A stretch of DNA of 64,000 bases from contig DATMFK010000007.1 in assembly GCA_035556195.1 (NCBI GenBank), positions 124,001 through 188,000 on the forward strand. Direction: 5' to 3'. Within the stretch, counting starts at the first letter, position 1; every line of letters starts with the position of its first letter. The notes under the pieces are model-generated. The model did no database searches, was not told where the DNA came from, and worked only from the letters and a program-made list of their open reading frames with translations. This stretch comes from G016756615 sp035556195 (GTDB taxonomy: Bacteria > Pseudomonadota > Alphaproteobacteria > Rhizobiales > Rhizobiaceae). The position numbers were made by a program, and so were the translations under genes. Positions 17,291 through 26,515 of this stretch are shown piece after piece.

Positions 17291-18499
17291 CTAACGGACC
17301 ATGTCGTTGAAGGACATCAGGGTGGACATGATCGAAACGATCATGCCACCGATCAGGATGCTGATCGTTGCCACCGCCGCCGGCCCGACGAGCCCGACGA
17401 TACGAGACAGCGAACGCTCCAGCCGTACCTCATAGAAGTCGGCGACACGATAGGCCAGCCCCGCGAGTTCGCCACTTTGCTCGCCGAGCCTCAACATGCG
17501 CACCGCCAGCGGGGGAAGCTGAAGAATCTCAAGCGCATGGCCAAGCCTATTCCCCTGCCTCAGCGCGTCCGATGCCTGCTGCGCGCGCGCCCGGGCGGCC
17601 TCGCCGTGATCGATGGTATCGCTGATGAGCTTGAAAGCCACGGGAACCGCCACGCCCGTTTCGACCATGATGCCCAGGAGACGGGCGAAGCGCCCCGTCC
17701 GATAGCTCCCCGGTATCTCCGACAGAAGCGGAAGTTTTTTTGCCAAACTCCAGAGCCATGCCGAGAGGCGGCCCCGTCGCGCAGCCACGAATCCCAGCAG
17801 TACGAGTATCGAAGCCGCAAGCAGAAGGACCAGCCCCTGGGCACGCAGGAAATTCGAGACCGCGAACATTGCCACCATCAGCGCGTCCGTCTTGCCACTC
17901 TGCATGATCATCGGTTCGAACTGAGGAACGACCCCAACCAGGAAGAAGGCCAGTACGCAGATCGTGCCGGCAAAAAGGACTGCAGGATACCGCAACGCCT
18001 CCCTGACCTTGGCCTGCAACGCCTCGAAATTCTGACGTTCCTGCACGATGCGCGACAGAAGGGTGGGCAACTTGCCGGAGGTCTCCGCGACACGAACCAT
18101 GGCGACCTGGAACGCCGGAAACAGGGCAGGCCAGGCTTCCAGTGCGCTGGAGAACGACTTGCCCGACGCCAGGTCGGTGCGAATGCCGGCAACGACGGGC
18201 TGAAGTCGGCCGCTGTCGAATTCCTTCTCCATGATCGCCAGCGCTTCCTCGATCCGGATCCCCGCATTCAACATGATCGACAGGTCGGAGAGCAGCCGCG
18301 TGACGGCAGCCGCCGGTATCCGGGCCGTAAACAGCGGAGCGCGCGATGCAGTTTGTCCGCTCTGTTCGACACTGACCGGGATCAGCCCGCGCGCACCTAG
18401 CTTCTGGACGGCATCGTCGGGATCCGACGCATCGATCCGCCCGAGTTCGAGACGACCCTCGCCATTCAAGGCCTTGTATGCGAATGCCGTGGAGCCCAT
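17291..18499 (-). CDS. gspF: Type II secretion inner-membrane platform protein GspF
   Basis: 402 residues. There are two GspF cytoplasmic domains (about 65-190 and 270-390), each followed by hydrophobic segments, giving three membrane spans. Conserved pieces are ISVEQSGQ near 40, LSDLSIMLNAGIRIEEAL near 70 and LPLLSEIPGSYRTGRFARLLG near 245. It couples the GspE ATPase to pseudopilus assembly. The length is typical. The matching ATPase gene gspE is about 8.5 kb away on the other strand instead of adjacent. Confidence 0.95.
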   Translation of the reverse strand: MGSTAFAYKALNGEGRLELGRIDASDPDDAVQKLGARGLIPVSVEQSGQTASRAPLFTARIPAAAVTRLLSDLSIMLNAGIRIEEALAIMEKEFDSGRLQPVVAGIRTDLASGKSFSSALEAWPALFPAFQVAMVRVAETSGKLPTLLSRIVQERQNFEALQAKVREALRYPAVLFAGTICVLAFFLVGVVPQFEPMIMQSGKTDALMVAMFAVSNFLRAQGLVLLLAASILVLLGFVAARRGRLSAWLWSLAKKLPLLSEIPGSYRTGRFARLLGIMVETGVAVPVAFKLISDTIDHGEAARARAQQASDALRQGNRLGHALEILQLPPLAVRMLRLGEQSGELAGLAYRVADFYEVRLERSLSRIVGLVGPAAVATISILIGGMIVSIMSTLMSFNDMVR

Positions 18500-18863
18500 A
18501 GAGTCCGAACTTCCTAACTGTACGCCTGGCGTTCGGATGCAAGCGCATCATCGCTTTGTTGCAGTGTTCTGCGTCCGAACATGCGCCAATTGCAGGGTCG
18601 GATCTTTATGCCAGCGGCTTCCTTGGCGAAATCATATTCCACATGGGTGTCCGCACTGGCGTACTGACGCAGACTCGCGCACGCAAATGCCAGATCGGAA
18701 ACATCAACACATGGATCGTTTGTCACGTTCGTGAGCCAGTTCACATTCCTGAAACGGGAGAGGCCGATCAACTGGAGACATTCGCTCCCGATCGGTGTCT
18801 GTGAAGAACCCCCTCCATTAAAATCTCTGCCGAGCCTCGGAAGGTGCAACTGCACCATATGGA
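18500..18863. other. Gap without recognisable gene inside the gsp block
   Basis: A 364-base space between gspF and the GspC-like gene. A minus-strand frame of about 117 codons exists but shows no domain, signal or motif and overlaps open frames on the other strand. In compact gsp operons this position is usually occupied, so decayed DNA is possible. Confidence 0.4.
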
Positions 18864-19364
18864 TCAACCCCCGGGAACCTCGATCATCGGCTCCTCCGGC
18901 GCGAACATTTGTTCCCCGCTCGCCTGATCGGAAAAACGCAGCGAGGCGCGTCCTCCCGCTCCATCGAGTTTGACTTCAAACTGGCCGACTGCCTTCAGGG
19001 TCCAACCTTCCCGGCTTTCCCCCGTGCGCAGCGTGAACGCCGCCGTTTCGGCTGGGGTGGTGAAGGTCGCGCTGTTGAGCCTTTCCGACCGCACGATGCC
19101 AACCAATTGCCAATCGGGCGCCGCGGCAGGAGGCGGCGGCGGCGGCTCAGGTTCCGGTTCGGGCTGCATGACAACAGGTTCCGGCTCGGCGGCACCGAAC
19201 GCGGTCGGGGCAGTCCGGTCCGGTGAGAACAGGGGCCGGTCCCGAAGCGCCGCATAGTCGCTCAACAGGCGTTCCCTGACCGATAGCTTTTCCGCGCCGA
19301 AGGACAGGCTCGAAGAGGCCGCGATGGCGGCGAGCATCATTGTCACGCGCAGCATGGTCATCAT
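18864..19364 (-). CDS. GspC homology-region-like type II secretion protein
   Basis: About 166 residues, started at the ATG at 19364 that overlaps the gspM stop. A hydrophobic N-terminus (TMMLAAIAASSSLSFG) acts as signal peptide or anchor. It is followed by LRDRPLFSPDRTAP, the start of a GspC/PilP-type homology region, then a linker of Glu-Pro repeats and poly-Pro and a small beta domain (WQLVGIVRSERLNSA to GWTLKAVGQFEVKL). GspC connects the inner-membrane platform to the secretin. The usual PDZ domain is missing and the protein is short, so this is a minimal GspC or a GspN/P-like variant. Confidence 0.75.
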   Translation of the reverse strand: MMTMLRVTMMLAAIAASSSLSFGAEKLSVRERLLSDYAALRDRPLFSPDRTAPTAFGAAEPEPVVMQPEPEPEPPPPPPAAAPDWQLVGIVRSERLNSATFTTPAETAAFTLRTGESREGWTLKAVGQFEVKLDGAGGRASLRFSDQASGEQMFAPEEPMIEVPGG

Positions 19365-19975
19365 GACTGGGGCCCCTTCTCCCGGAAGGCCGACAACGTG
19401 ACGTTCAGCGACAGCGGCCGATCCATGGAACCACCCGAGGCCTGATCTCCCCACAACAGATCGACCTTTCGGTTCAACCGAAGCCTGAAGCTATCGACGA
19501 CCATGACGGGCGAACCTGCCTCGATGGCATACATGAGATCGGGCAGCGATTGCTCCATAACCTCGATATCGGCAGTCAAACGAATGCGCTCCAAAGACTC
19601 CAACTGAGGATCGTCTATATCGGCGACCTGACCGTCTGTGGGAACATCGACGCGCCGGATAACGGCACCCACGCTTTCCACGCGGTTGGAGAGCAGACGC
19701 TGGAATTCGGCCGACACGAGCCCGCTGGTTTGCGCATCGAGAAGAATCTTGCCCTCGCCGGGATCCAGAGCATGGTTCGCGCCTTGGGGAACCGGGGACG
19801 TGGACGCCTTGCTTTCGAGCAAGGCGGTACGTTCCTCATAGAGCGCCAGCGCGCCCGCCTCGCCGCGCCAGGACAGCAGCGCATCGGCGACGAGTACAAG
19901 AGCTCCGACGACCAGCAGGGCCATGACGACCAGGGATTGAAGCCGCGTGTCGCGCCACAGGGGTGTCGTCCTCAT
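19361..19975 (-). CDS. gspM: Type II secretion protein GspM
   Basis: 204 residues. There is a short cytoplasmic N-terminus, one membrane helix (SLVVMALLVVGALVLVADAL, residues about 14-33), a helical segment and a ferredoxin-like periplasmic domain (RVESVGAVIRRVDVPT, IRLTADIEVMEQSLPDLMYA), as in the T2SSM_b family. GspM pairs with GspL. Its ends overlap gspL (four bases) and the GspC-like gene (four bases), so the three are translationally coupled. Confidence 0.9.
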   Translation of the reverse strand: MRTTPLWRDTRLQSLVVMALLVVGALVLVADALLSWRGEAGALALYEERTALLESKASTSPVPQGANHALDPGEGKILLDAQTSGLVSAEFQRLLSNRVESVGAVIRRVDVPTDGQVADIDDPQLESLERIRLTADIEVMEQSLPDLMYAIEAGSPVMVVDSFRLRLNRKVDLLWGDQASGGSMDRPLSLNVTLSAFREKGPQS

Positions 19976-21048
19976 CGCAGCGAACCTCCCGTGCGGATGA
20001 GCGGGCGGGTGTCGACCTCGAACTCCGAGGTAACGCCATCCTCGCCGCGCAGGGCCGGTCCGACCAGCTTGCTGTCTTCGAAGCGACCCGACGATTCCAG
20101 CGCGGTCAGCACTTCGGGTACATCCATGGTCCGGCCCGAGAGACGCATGCGGCCATTCGCGAAGGACACCTCAATGGCATAGGAATGCGTCGGCAAAGCC
20201 TCAGCCAGGTCGTCCAATGCTCCCAGCACGCTTATCGCGTCGTCCTTGATATTCAGCGCCATCTGCTCCGGCGCCGTATCAGCCTTGTGCGGAGTCGCCG
20301 CCCGCGCGATTGCCTGGCGCGCCTTCTCGGCCCGGATCTCGACGGCGGCGCGACGCTCGGCATAGCTGTTCTGGATCATCGGCCGTACGGCCAGAGCCAT
20401 GACGGCAGCGACCAGGCTTACGCCCAGAGCTCCGGCAAGGACGAACTTTATCCGGCCACGCGTGCCGGCGACCCGTTGCCGCTGTGTCGATACTTGCACG
20501 GCATCGCCTTCCGGAAACGGCGCCGAGATCTCGACCTGGCGGGCCTCGGCCGCATTCAGGCAGGCCAAGGCAGCAGCGACACGCGACCTGGGAACGATTG
20601 CCACGGCGACGGTGATCTGCCGCGCCTCGCGGCTGATCCCGAGGACCCTGTGACCGAAATAGATATCGGAAGCAGGCAATGGCGAAAGGGCGCCCATCCG
20701 CGACGTGACGATGCCTTCGACGTGAATGGCAGCCTCCATCGGCAGTTCGATCCGGCGCGCGATCACCCAGCGCTCCGGGATGCCGAGATGGACCGCCTTT
20801 CCATTCAACGCGGTGCGCAATGCGGCCGACCCCTGCATGTCTGGAGAGATCGGTACCAACAGGGGTGCTGACGGCTTTCGGCCGGTCGCCAGCTCGATTT
20901 CAAGCGCGCTCCCGTCGTCCGCGACCCGCGCGACCACGCGGCTGCCGGATTTGGCGCGCACGACTTCATCCAGGAGGGAGGCCGGTCCCGCGATCCAGTC
21001 ATCCACGCCGCGGATCGCCGCGCTGAAACGAGAAGCCATTCCGGTCAA
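19972..21048 (-). CDS. gspL: Type II secretion protein GspL
   Basis: 358 residues (an ATG three codons in is equally possible). The N-terminal part is actin-like and cytoplasmic, with LGIPERWVIARRIELP near 88 and IEGI/VTSRMGALSPLPASD near 110. One membrane helix follows (FVLAGALGVSLVAAVMALAV near 227) and then a PilN-like periplasmic domain. GspL recruits the GspE ATPase and contacts GspM. It is the first gene of the L-M-C-F-G-H-I-J run. No promoter is evident in the 365 bases upstream. Confidence 0.9.
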   Translation of the reverse strand: MTGMASRFSAAIRGVDDWIAGPASLLDEVVRAKSGSRVVARVADDGSALEIELATGRKPSAPLLVPISPDMQGSAALRTALNGKAVHLGIPERWVIARRIELPMEAAIHVEGIVTSRMGALSPLPASDIYFGHRVLGISREARQITVAVAIVPRSRVAAALACLNAAEARQVEISAPFPEGDAVQVSTQRQRVAGTRGRIKFVLAGALGVSLVAAVMALAVRPMIQNSYAERRAAVEIRAEKARQAIARAATPHKADTAPEQMALNIKDDAISVLGALDDLAEALPTHSYAIEVSFANGRMRLSGRTMDVPEVLTALESSGRFEDSKLVGPALRGEDGVTSEFEVDTRPLIRTGGSLR

Positions 21049-21413
21049 ACCCCAGAGCAGAAGCCGGCACGGGATCCGGAGTTCCGGCGCCCGCGTGAAT
21101 AAAAATCATAACGCATCTCGAGGTCTTTATTCCAGATCAATCGCAGTTCTTCGCCGATCGAGCACCGATCTTGAACGCAGATTAACCAACCTGGCGGCGG
21201 AGTTGCAGAAGCTGTCGGCAATTGACCTCGACTTCGATTTCCACAGACCTCAGCTTCTCGAGGCGAATGCCCGGCAAGGCCGACGAGGCCGCGACAGGGG
21301 TTGTATTTCGATGGCGATTGCCCGGCATGGACGTCAGTGCAGGGCGCTGGCATCTGATGGCGGCGCCAATGTTTCCTGCCTGTCGAGCAATTCGGCTCCA
21401 AGTAGGAACTGTC
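21049..21413. other. Gap with a possible ParB/methylase-type remnant
   Basis: On the plus strand around 21150-21310 a frame reads DLERRLTNLAAELQKLSAID then LDFDF. This resembles the segment following the nuclease domain in ParB/DNA-methylase proteins. The frame then breaks. The match is short and based on recollection of the family only, so it is offered as a weak hint; otherwise the gap holds nothing recognisable. Confidence 0.25.
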
Positions 21414-23216
21414 CTAATGATTGTCGCGCGGCACGCCGCTGGTGACGGCGATGTTCTGGTACTTCACCGCCGGCTTCAGAACCATTCCCTCGGACAACTG
21501 GTCAACCATTGACCGCTGTATCTCCTGCCAGGGTGTCTGATGCTTCGGATATGCATAGCCGCCCTCGTTTTGCAGGTCGACGCGTCGGCGCTTGATCTCG
21601 TCGTCCGACACGAGGATGTCGGCGGTCCCCTTGCGTAGGTCGATGCGTACCCGGTCTCCCGTACGCAGCAGCGCAAGGCCACCACCGACGGCCGCCTCGG
21701 GCGAGGCGTTGAGGATCGATGGAGAGCCGGAAGTGCCGGACTGACGGCCATCGCCGATGCAGGGCAGCGAGTGGATGCCCGCCTTCAGCAGGTAGGCCGG
21801 CGGCTGCATGTTCACGACTTCGGCGCCGCCCGGATAACCGACTGGGCCGGCTCCGCGCATGAACAGGATGGTATTCTCGTTCAGGCCGAGTGACGGATCC
21901 TCAATGCGACGGTGGTAGTCTTCCGGACCATCGAAGACGACGGCGACGCCCTCGAAGGCATCGGGGTCTTGCGGATTTGACAGATAGCGGTCGCGAAACT
22001 CCGGCGAGATGACCGACGTCTTCATGATTGCGGAATCGAACAGATTGCCTTTCAGGTTGATGAAGCCGGCATCCTTCCTGAGCGGATTGGCCACGGTACG
22101 GATGACCTTGCCGTCGAGATTCTCCGCCGCGGCGCAATTTTCGCCGATCGTGCGGCCGTTGGCGGTCATGGCTCCAGGGTGCGGCAGCAAGCCGGCCTTC
22201 ATCAGCTCTGCCACCACGGCCGGCACACCGCCCGCATGATAATAGTCCTCACCGAGATATTCACCGGCCGGCTGGAGATTTACGATCAGCGGAACGTGGT
22301 GACCGACCTTCTGCCAGTCATCGACGGTCAGCGACACGCCGAGATGCCGCGCGATGGCGTTGAGGTGGATCGGCGCATTGGTCGAGCCGCCGATGGCAGA
22401 ATTGACGACGATGGCGTTCTCGAAGGCTTCCCGCGTCATGATGTCGGAGGGTTTCAAGTCCTCGCGCACCATGTCGACGATGCGCTTGCCGGTTTGGTAG
22501 GCGATCTGGCCGCGCTCGCGATAGGGTGCTGGAATGGCGGCGGAGCCCGGCAACTGCATGCCGAGCGCCTCGGCCAGCGAGTTCATCGTCGTCGCCGTGC
22601 CCATCGTGTTGCAGTAGCCGACGGACGGCGCCGATGAGGCGACGACGTCCATGAACTGGTCGTAGTCGATCTCCCCTGCCGCCAGCCTTTCGCGTGACTT
22701 CCACACGACCGTGCCGGAGCCGGTGCGTTCGCCCTTGTGCCAGCCGTTCAGCATCGGGCCGACGGACAGCGCTATGGCTGGAATGTTGACGGTGGCCGCG
22801 GCCATCAGCAGCGCCGGGGTGGTCTTGTCGCAGCCGATGGTCAGCACGACGCCATCCAGCGGATAGCCATAAAGCAACTCGACGAGAGCGAGATAGGCGA
22901 GGTTGCGGTCGAGCGCGGCGGTGGGCCGCTTGCCTGTCTCTTGGATCGGGTGGACCGGAAATTCCAGCGGTACGCCGCCAGCGGCTACAATGCCGTCGCG
23001 CACGCGCTTGGCGAGCTCGATATGATGCCGGTTGCAAGGTGACAGGTCCGATCCCGTCTGGGCGATGCCGATAAGCGGCTTTCCGGACTGCAGTTCTTCG
23101 CGGGTCAGCCCATAGTTCAGATAGCGTTCGAGGTAGAGCGCCGTCATGCCGGGATTGTCCGGATTGTCGAACCACTCGCGCGAGCGCAGCCGCTTTCCAC
23201 CATTGATCTTGGACAT
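21414..23216 (-). CDS. IlvD/Edd-family dehydratase, sugar-acid type (xylonate/arabonate dehydratase-like)
   Basis: 600 residues from the ATG at 23216, preceded by GGGAGGTG; the long upstream open frame has no family match. The protein opens with LRSREWFDNPDNPGMTALYL and has the iron-sulfur ligands in TGSDLSPCNRHH and TIGCDKTTPA, plus SVGYCNTMGTA. The C-terminal blocks GDGRQSGTSGSPSILNASPE and the ending PRDNH are present. These features, notably the C-terminal NH, match pentonate dehydratases such as Caulobacter XylD better than the branched-chain enzyme IlvD. It would convert an aldonate to a 2-keto-3-deoxy acid in the cytoplasm. The regulatory element at 23294 lies 78 bases upstream. Confidence 0.9.
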   Translation of the reverse strand: MSKINGGKRLRSREWFDNPDNPGMTALYLERYLNYGLTREELQSGKPLIGIAQTGSDLSPCNRHHIELAKRVRDGIVAAGGVPLEFPVHPIQETGKRPTAALDRNLAYLALVELLYGYPLDGVVLTIGCDKTTPALLMAAATVNIPAIALSVGPMLNGWHKGERTGSGTVVWKSRERLAAGEIDYDQFMDVVASSAPSVGYCNTMGTATTMNSLAEALGMQLPGSAAIPAPYRERGQIAYQTGKRIVDMVREDLKPSDIMTREAFENAIVVNSAIGGSTNAPIHLNAIARHLGVSLTVDDWQKVGHHVPLIVNLQPAGEYLGEDYYHAGGVPAVVAELMKAGLLPHPGAMTANGRTIGENCAAAENLDGKVIRTVANPLRKDAGFINLKGNLFDSAIMKTSVISPEFRDRYLSNPQDPDAFEGVAVVFDGPEDYHRRIEDPSLGLNENTILFMRGAGPVGYPGGAEVVNMQPPAYLLKAGIHSLPCIGDGRQSGTSGSPSILNASPEAAVGGGLALLRTGDRVRIDLRKGTADILVSDDEIKRRRVDLQNEGGYAYPKHQTPWQEIQRSMVDQLSEGMVLKPAVKYQNIAVTSGVPRDNH

Positions 23217-23293
23217 TTGCACCTCCCGGAACCGCCGTTTGGCCATCGATATGGCATGCGCAATTGTCGGACAAGTACCTTCAGTCAAATTTG

Positions 23294-23318
23294 TGGACAA
23301 GTTGCCCATTTTGTGGAT
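23294..23318 (+). promoter_or_regulatory. Copy 2 of the 25-bp triple half-site element
   Basis: TGGAC, GCCCA and TGGAT at 10-bp spacing (last half-site C changed to T). It lies between the divergent dehydratase gene (start 23216) and pntAA (start 23386) and could act on either. Confidence 0.7.
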
Positions 23319-23385
23319 AGTAGCAAGATGTGAACGATACGGCAGGCGCGCAGATGCGCCGCGTGCCGGGGAGGGATAGCCAAGC

Positions 23386-24693
23386 GTGAGCCAGATCATC
23401 TTCATTCCCGCCGAGGGCGGTTCGGGCGAACCCCGTGTCTCGGCGTCGCCCGATACGGTGAAGCGCATGGCCGCCCTTGGCTTCGACGTGGTGGTTGAGA
23501 GCGGAGCGGGCACACTGTCCCGCATCGTCGACGAAGACTACGCGAAGGCCGGTGCCACCATTGGTTCCGCATCCGATGCGGCCCGTGCGGATGTGATTCT
23601 GAAGGTTCGCCGTCCCAACGCGACGGAGCTCAAATCCTACAAGCGCGGCGCCGCCGTGATCGCCGCCATGGATCCGTATGGCAATGACGCCGCGGTCGCG
23701 GCGATGGCGAAGGCCGGCATCACCGCCTTCGCGATGGAGTTCATGCCGCGCATCACGCGCGCCCAGTCCATGGACATCCTGTCCAGCCAGGCCAATCTGG
23801 CAGGATACCAGGCCGTGGTGGACGCCGCCGCCGAATACGACCGCGCGCTCCCGATGATGATGACGGCGGCCGGCACTGTTCCTGCCGCCAAGGTGTTCAT
23901 CATGGGCGTCGGCGTCGCCGGTCTTCAGGCGATTGCCACCGCTCGGCGCCTGGGCGCCGTGGTCACCGCGACCGACGTGCGCCCCGCCGCCAAGGAACAG
24001 GTTGCGTCGCTGGGAGCGAAGTTCCTCGCCGTCGAGGACGATGAGTTCAAGGCGGCCGAGACAGCCGGCGGCTACGCCAAGGAAATGTCGAAGGAATACC
24101 AGGCGAAGCAGGCGGCCTTGACGGCCGAACACATCGCCAAGCAGGACATCGTCATAACGACGGCTCTCATTCCCGGACGTCCGGCGCCCAAGCTGGTCTC
24201 GGCCGCGATGGTCGCCTCGATGAAGCCCGGTTCAGTGCTCGTCGATCTAGCCGTGGAGCGAGGCGGCAATGTCGAAGGCTCCGTTGCCGGCGCCGTCATC
24301 ACGCTGGACAATGGCGTCAAGATCATTGGTCACCTCAACGTCGCTGGTCGCGTCGCTGCCTCCGCTTCGCTGCTTTATGCGAAGAACCTGTTCGCGTTTC
24401 TCGAGACGCTGGTCGACAAGACCACCAGGACGCTTGCCATCAAGCCCGACGATGAACTGGTGAAGGCAACCCTGCTCACGCATGAGGGTGCTGTCATTCA
24501 CCCGACTTTTGCCGGCAAGGCACCGGTCGCGCAGCTGGCCGAGGCGCCTGTCGTTGCGGCTGCCGGAAGCGATGCCGACCCGGCGGCGCCGCTGAAGGCG
24601 GCGGCAACGGCGAAAGCCGCGCCGAAGAAATCGCCGCCCGGGCCCGCCGCTGCCAAGAAGCCAGGCGCGGCGAAGATCAAGGGAGGGGCATGA
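23386..24693 (+). CDS. pntAA: Proton-translocating NAD(P)+ transhydrogenase subunit alpha 1 (PntAA)
   Basis: 435 residues from a GTG start. This is the NAD(H)-binding domain I of the three-subunit transhydrogenase: the N-terminal alanine-dehydrogenase-like domain (IIFIPAEGGSGEPRVS), the MEFMPRITRAQSMDILSSQA block near 117 and the Rossmann motif VFIMGVGVAGLQAIATARRL near 170. A 45-residue Ala/Pro/Lys-rich tail follows the folded domain. The enzyme uses the proton gradient to drive hydride transfer from NADH to NADP+, supplying NADPH. Its stop overlaps pntAB. Confidence 0.96.
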   Translation: MSQIIFIPAEGGSGEPRVSASPDTVKRMAALGFDVVVESGAGTLSRIVDEDYAKAGATIGSASDAARADVILKVRRPNATELKSYKRGAAVIAAMDPYGNDAAVAAMAKAGITAFAMEFMPRITRAQSMDILSSQANLAGYQAVVDAAAEYDRALPMMMTAAGTVPAAKVFIMGVGVAGLQAIATARRLGAVVTATDVRPAAKEQVASLGAKFLAVEDDEFKAAETAGGYAKEMSKEYQAKQAALTAEHIAKQDIVITTALIPGRPAPKLVSAAMVASMKPGSVLVDLAVERGGNVEGSVAGAVITLDNGVKIIGHLNVAGRVAASASLLYAKNLFAFLETLVDKTTRTLAIKPDDELVKATLLTHEGAVIHPTFAGKAPVAQLAEAPVVAAAGSDADPAAPLKAAATAKAAPKKSPPGPAAAKKPGAAKIKGGA

Positions 24694-25112
24694 TGGAAAA
24701 ATCAGCACTTGAAAAGGCTCTCGACAGCCTCGATCAGGCAATCGCCGGCGTGCGGCTGTCCCTGAATGACGCGGAGGCAGCCGCCGATGCAGCAGGTGCG
24801 GCGGCTCATGCCGCGACCGGCGGCGCGGTCGATCCCTTCGTCTTCCGCCTGGCCATCTTCGTGCTTGCGATCTTCGTCGGCTACTACGTGGTCTGGTCGG
24901 TCACGCCGGCCCTGCACACGCCGCTGATGGCCGTGACCAACGCGATCTCGTCGGTCATCGTCGTCGGCGCATTGCTGGCTGTCGGCGTGTCGGCCTCCAG
25001 CATGGCCACCGGCTTCGGCTTCGTGGCCCTGGTGCTCGCGGCCGTGAACATCTTCGGCGGCTTCCTAGTCACCCAGCGCATGCTGGCGATGTACAAGAAG
25101 AAGGACAGGTAA
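24690..25112 (+). CDS. pntAB: Transhydrogenase subunit alpha 2 (PntAB), membrane part
   Basis: 140 residues. A helical N-terminus rich in Ala/Asp precedes three or four membrane helices (FRLAIFVLAIFVGYYVVWSV, AISSVIVVGALLAVGVSASS, FVALVLAAVNIFGGFLVTQRM). It is the first half of the proton channel (domain II) that is fused to PntA in enteric bacteria but separate in many alphaproteobacteria. It starts inside the last codon of pntAA and ends three bases before pntB. Confidence 0.95.
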   Translation: MMEKSALEKALDSLDQAIAGVRLSLNDAEAAADAAGAAAHAATGGAVDPFVFRLAIFVLAIFVGYYVVWSVTPALHTPLMAVTNAISSVIVVGALLAVGVSASSMATGFGFVALVLAAVNIFGGFLVTQRMLAMYKKKDR

Positions 25113-25114
25113 CC

Positions 25115-26515
25115 GTGTCGGTCAACGTCGCTTCCTTCCTCTATCTCGTTTCCGGCATCCTGTTCATCCTGGCGCTGCGCGGCCTGTCGCATCCGACAAC
25201 CAGCCGCCTGGGCAATCTGTACGGAATGATCGGCATGGCGATCGCCATCGTCACGACGCTGGCGCTGGCCACGCCGTCCATCAGCGGCCTGGCTCTGATC
25301 GTGCTCGGGCTTGCCATCGGCGGCGGCGCGGGCGCCGTCGTCGCGCGCCGCATCGCCATGACCTCGATGCCGCAACTCGTCGCGGCCTTCCATTCGCTCG
25401 TCGGTCTCGCTGCTGTGATGGTTGCGGCGGCGGCGATGTATGCGCCGGAAAGCTTCGGCATCGGTGCGGTCGGTGCCATCCATGGCCAGGCGCTTGTCGA
25501 AATGAGCCTCGGCGTCGCGATCGGCGCCATCACCTTCACCGGCTCCGTGATCGCCTTCCTGAAGCTCGACGGCCGCATGTCGGGCAAGCCGATCATGCTT
25601 CCGATGCGCCACGTGGTGAATGCCGCGCTCGGCATCGCGCTGGTGGTGCTGATCGTGCTGCTCGTCGCGACGCAGAGCCATACGATCTTCTGGCTGATCG
25701 TCGTCGGCTCGCTCGTGCTTGGCGTGCTGCTGATCATCCCAATCGGCGGTGCCGACATGCCGGTGGTTGTGTCGATGCTCAATTCCTATTCGGGCTGGGC
25801 TGCGGCGGCGCTCGGTTTCACGCTCGGCAATCTCGCGCTGATCATCACCGGCGCGCTGGTGGGCTCGTCGGGCGCGATCCTGTCCTACATCATGTGCAAG
25901 GGCATGAACCGCTCCTTCATTTCCGTTATCCTCGGCGGCTTCGGTGGTGAGACTGCAGCCGCGGGCGGTGATGATGGGATCGAGCGCACGGTAAAGCAGG
26001 GCTCTGCCGACGATGCGGCCTATCTGATGATGAACGCGCAGAAGGTCATCATCGTGCCGGGCTACGGCATGGCGGTCGCCCAGGCGCAGCACGCATTGCG
26101 CGAGATGGCCGACAAGCTGAAGGCGGCTGGCGTGGAAGTGAAGTACGCCATCCATCCGGTGGCGGGCCGCATGCCGGGTCATATGAACGTGCTGCTCGCT
26201 GAAGCCAATGTGCCCTATGACGAGGTGTTCGAGCTCGAAGACATCAATTCGGAGTTCGCGCAGGCCGATGTGGCCTATGTGATCGGTGCCAACGATGTCA
26301 CCAACCCGTCTGCTCGCGACGACAAGTCTTCGCCCATCTACGGCATGCCGATCCTCGATGTCGACAAGGCGCGTACCTGCCTGTTCGTCAAGCGGTCGCT
26401 GGGCTCGGGTTACGCCGGCATCGACAACACGCTGTTCTACAAGGACGGGACCATGATGCTGCTCGGCGACGCCAAGAAGATGACCGAGGACATCGTCAAG
26501 GCCATGGATCACTGA
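25115..26515 (+). CDS. pntB: Transhydrogenase subunit beta (PntB)
   Basis: 466 residues from a GTG start. About nine membrane helices make up the second half of the proton channel. The C-terminal NADP(H)-binding domain III has the motif VIIVPGYGMAVAQAQHAL near 310, then KYAIHPVAGRMPGHMNVLLA and GANDVTNPSARDD. It completes the pntAA-AB-B operon. The enzyme would provide NADPH for the reductases encoded nearby, but this general housekeeping function need not be tied to them. Confidence 0.96.
   Translation: MSVNVASFLYLVSGILFILALRGLSHPTTSRLGNLYGMIGMAIAIVTTLALATPSISGLALIVLGLAIGGGAGAVVARRIAMTSMPQLVAAFHSLVGLAAVMVAAAAMYAPESFGIGAVGAIHGQALVEMSLGVAIGAITFTGSVIAFLKLDGRMSGKPIMLPMRHVVNAALGIALVVLIVLLVATQSHTIFWLIVVGSLVLGVLLIIPIGGADMPVVVSMLNSYSGWAAAALGFTLGNLALIITGALVGSSGAILSYIMCKGMNRSFISVILGGFGGETAAAGGDDGIERTVKQGSADDAAYLMMNAQKVIIVPGYGMAVAQAQHALREMADKLKAAGVEVKYAIHPVAGRMPGHMNVLLAEANVPYDEVFELEDINSEFAQADVAYVIGANDVTNPSARDDKSSPIYGMPILDVDKARTCLFVKRSLGSGYAGIDNTLFYKDGTMMLLGDAKKMTEDIVKAMDH

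Noticed and set aside
16019..18400. A 793-codon plus-strand open frame across the gsp block
   Set aside because: It is antisense to gspI-H-G-F, which have clear domains; its translation is Arg/His/Asp-rich with no recognisable fold, a high-GC shadow.
18514..18867. 117-codon minus-strand frame between gspF and the GspC-like gene
   Set aside because: No domain, signal or codon pattern supports it and other frames overlap it.
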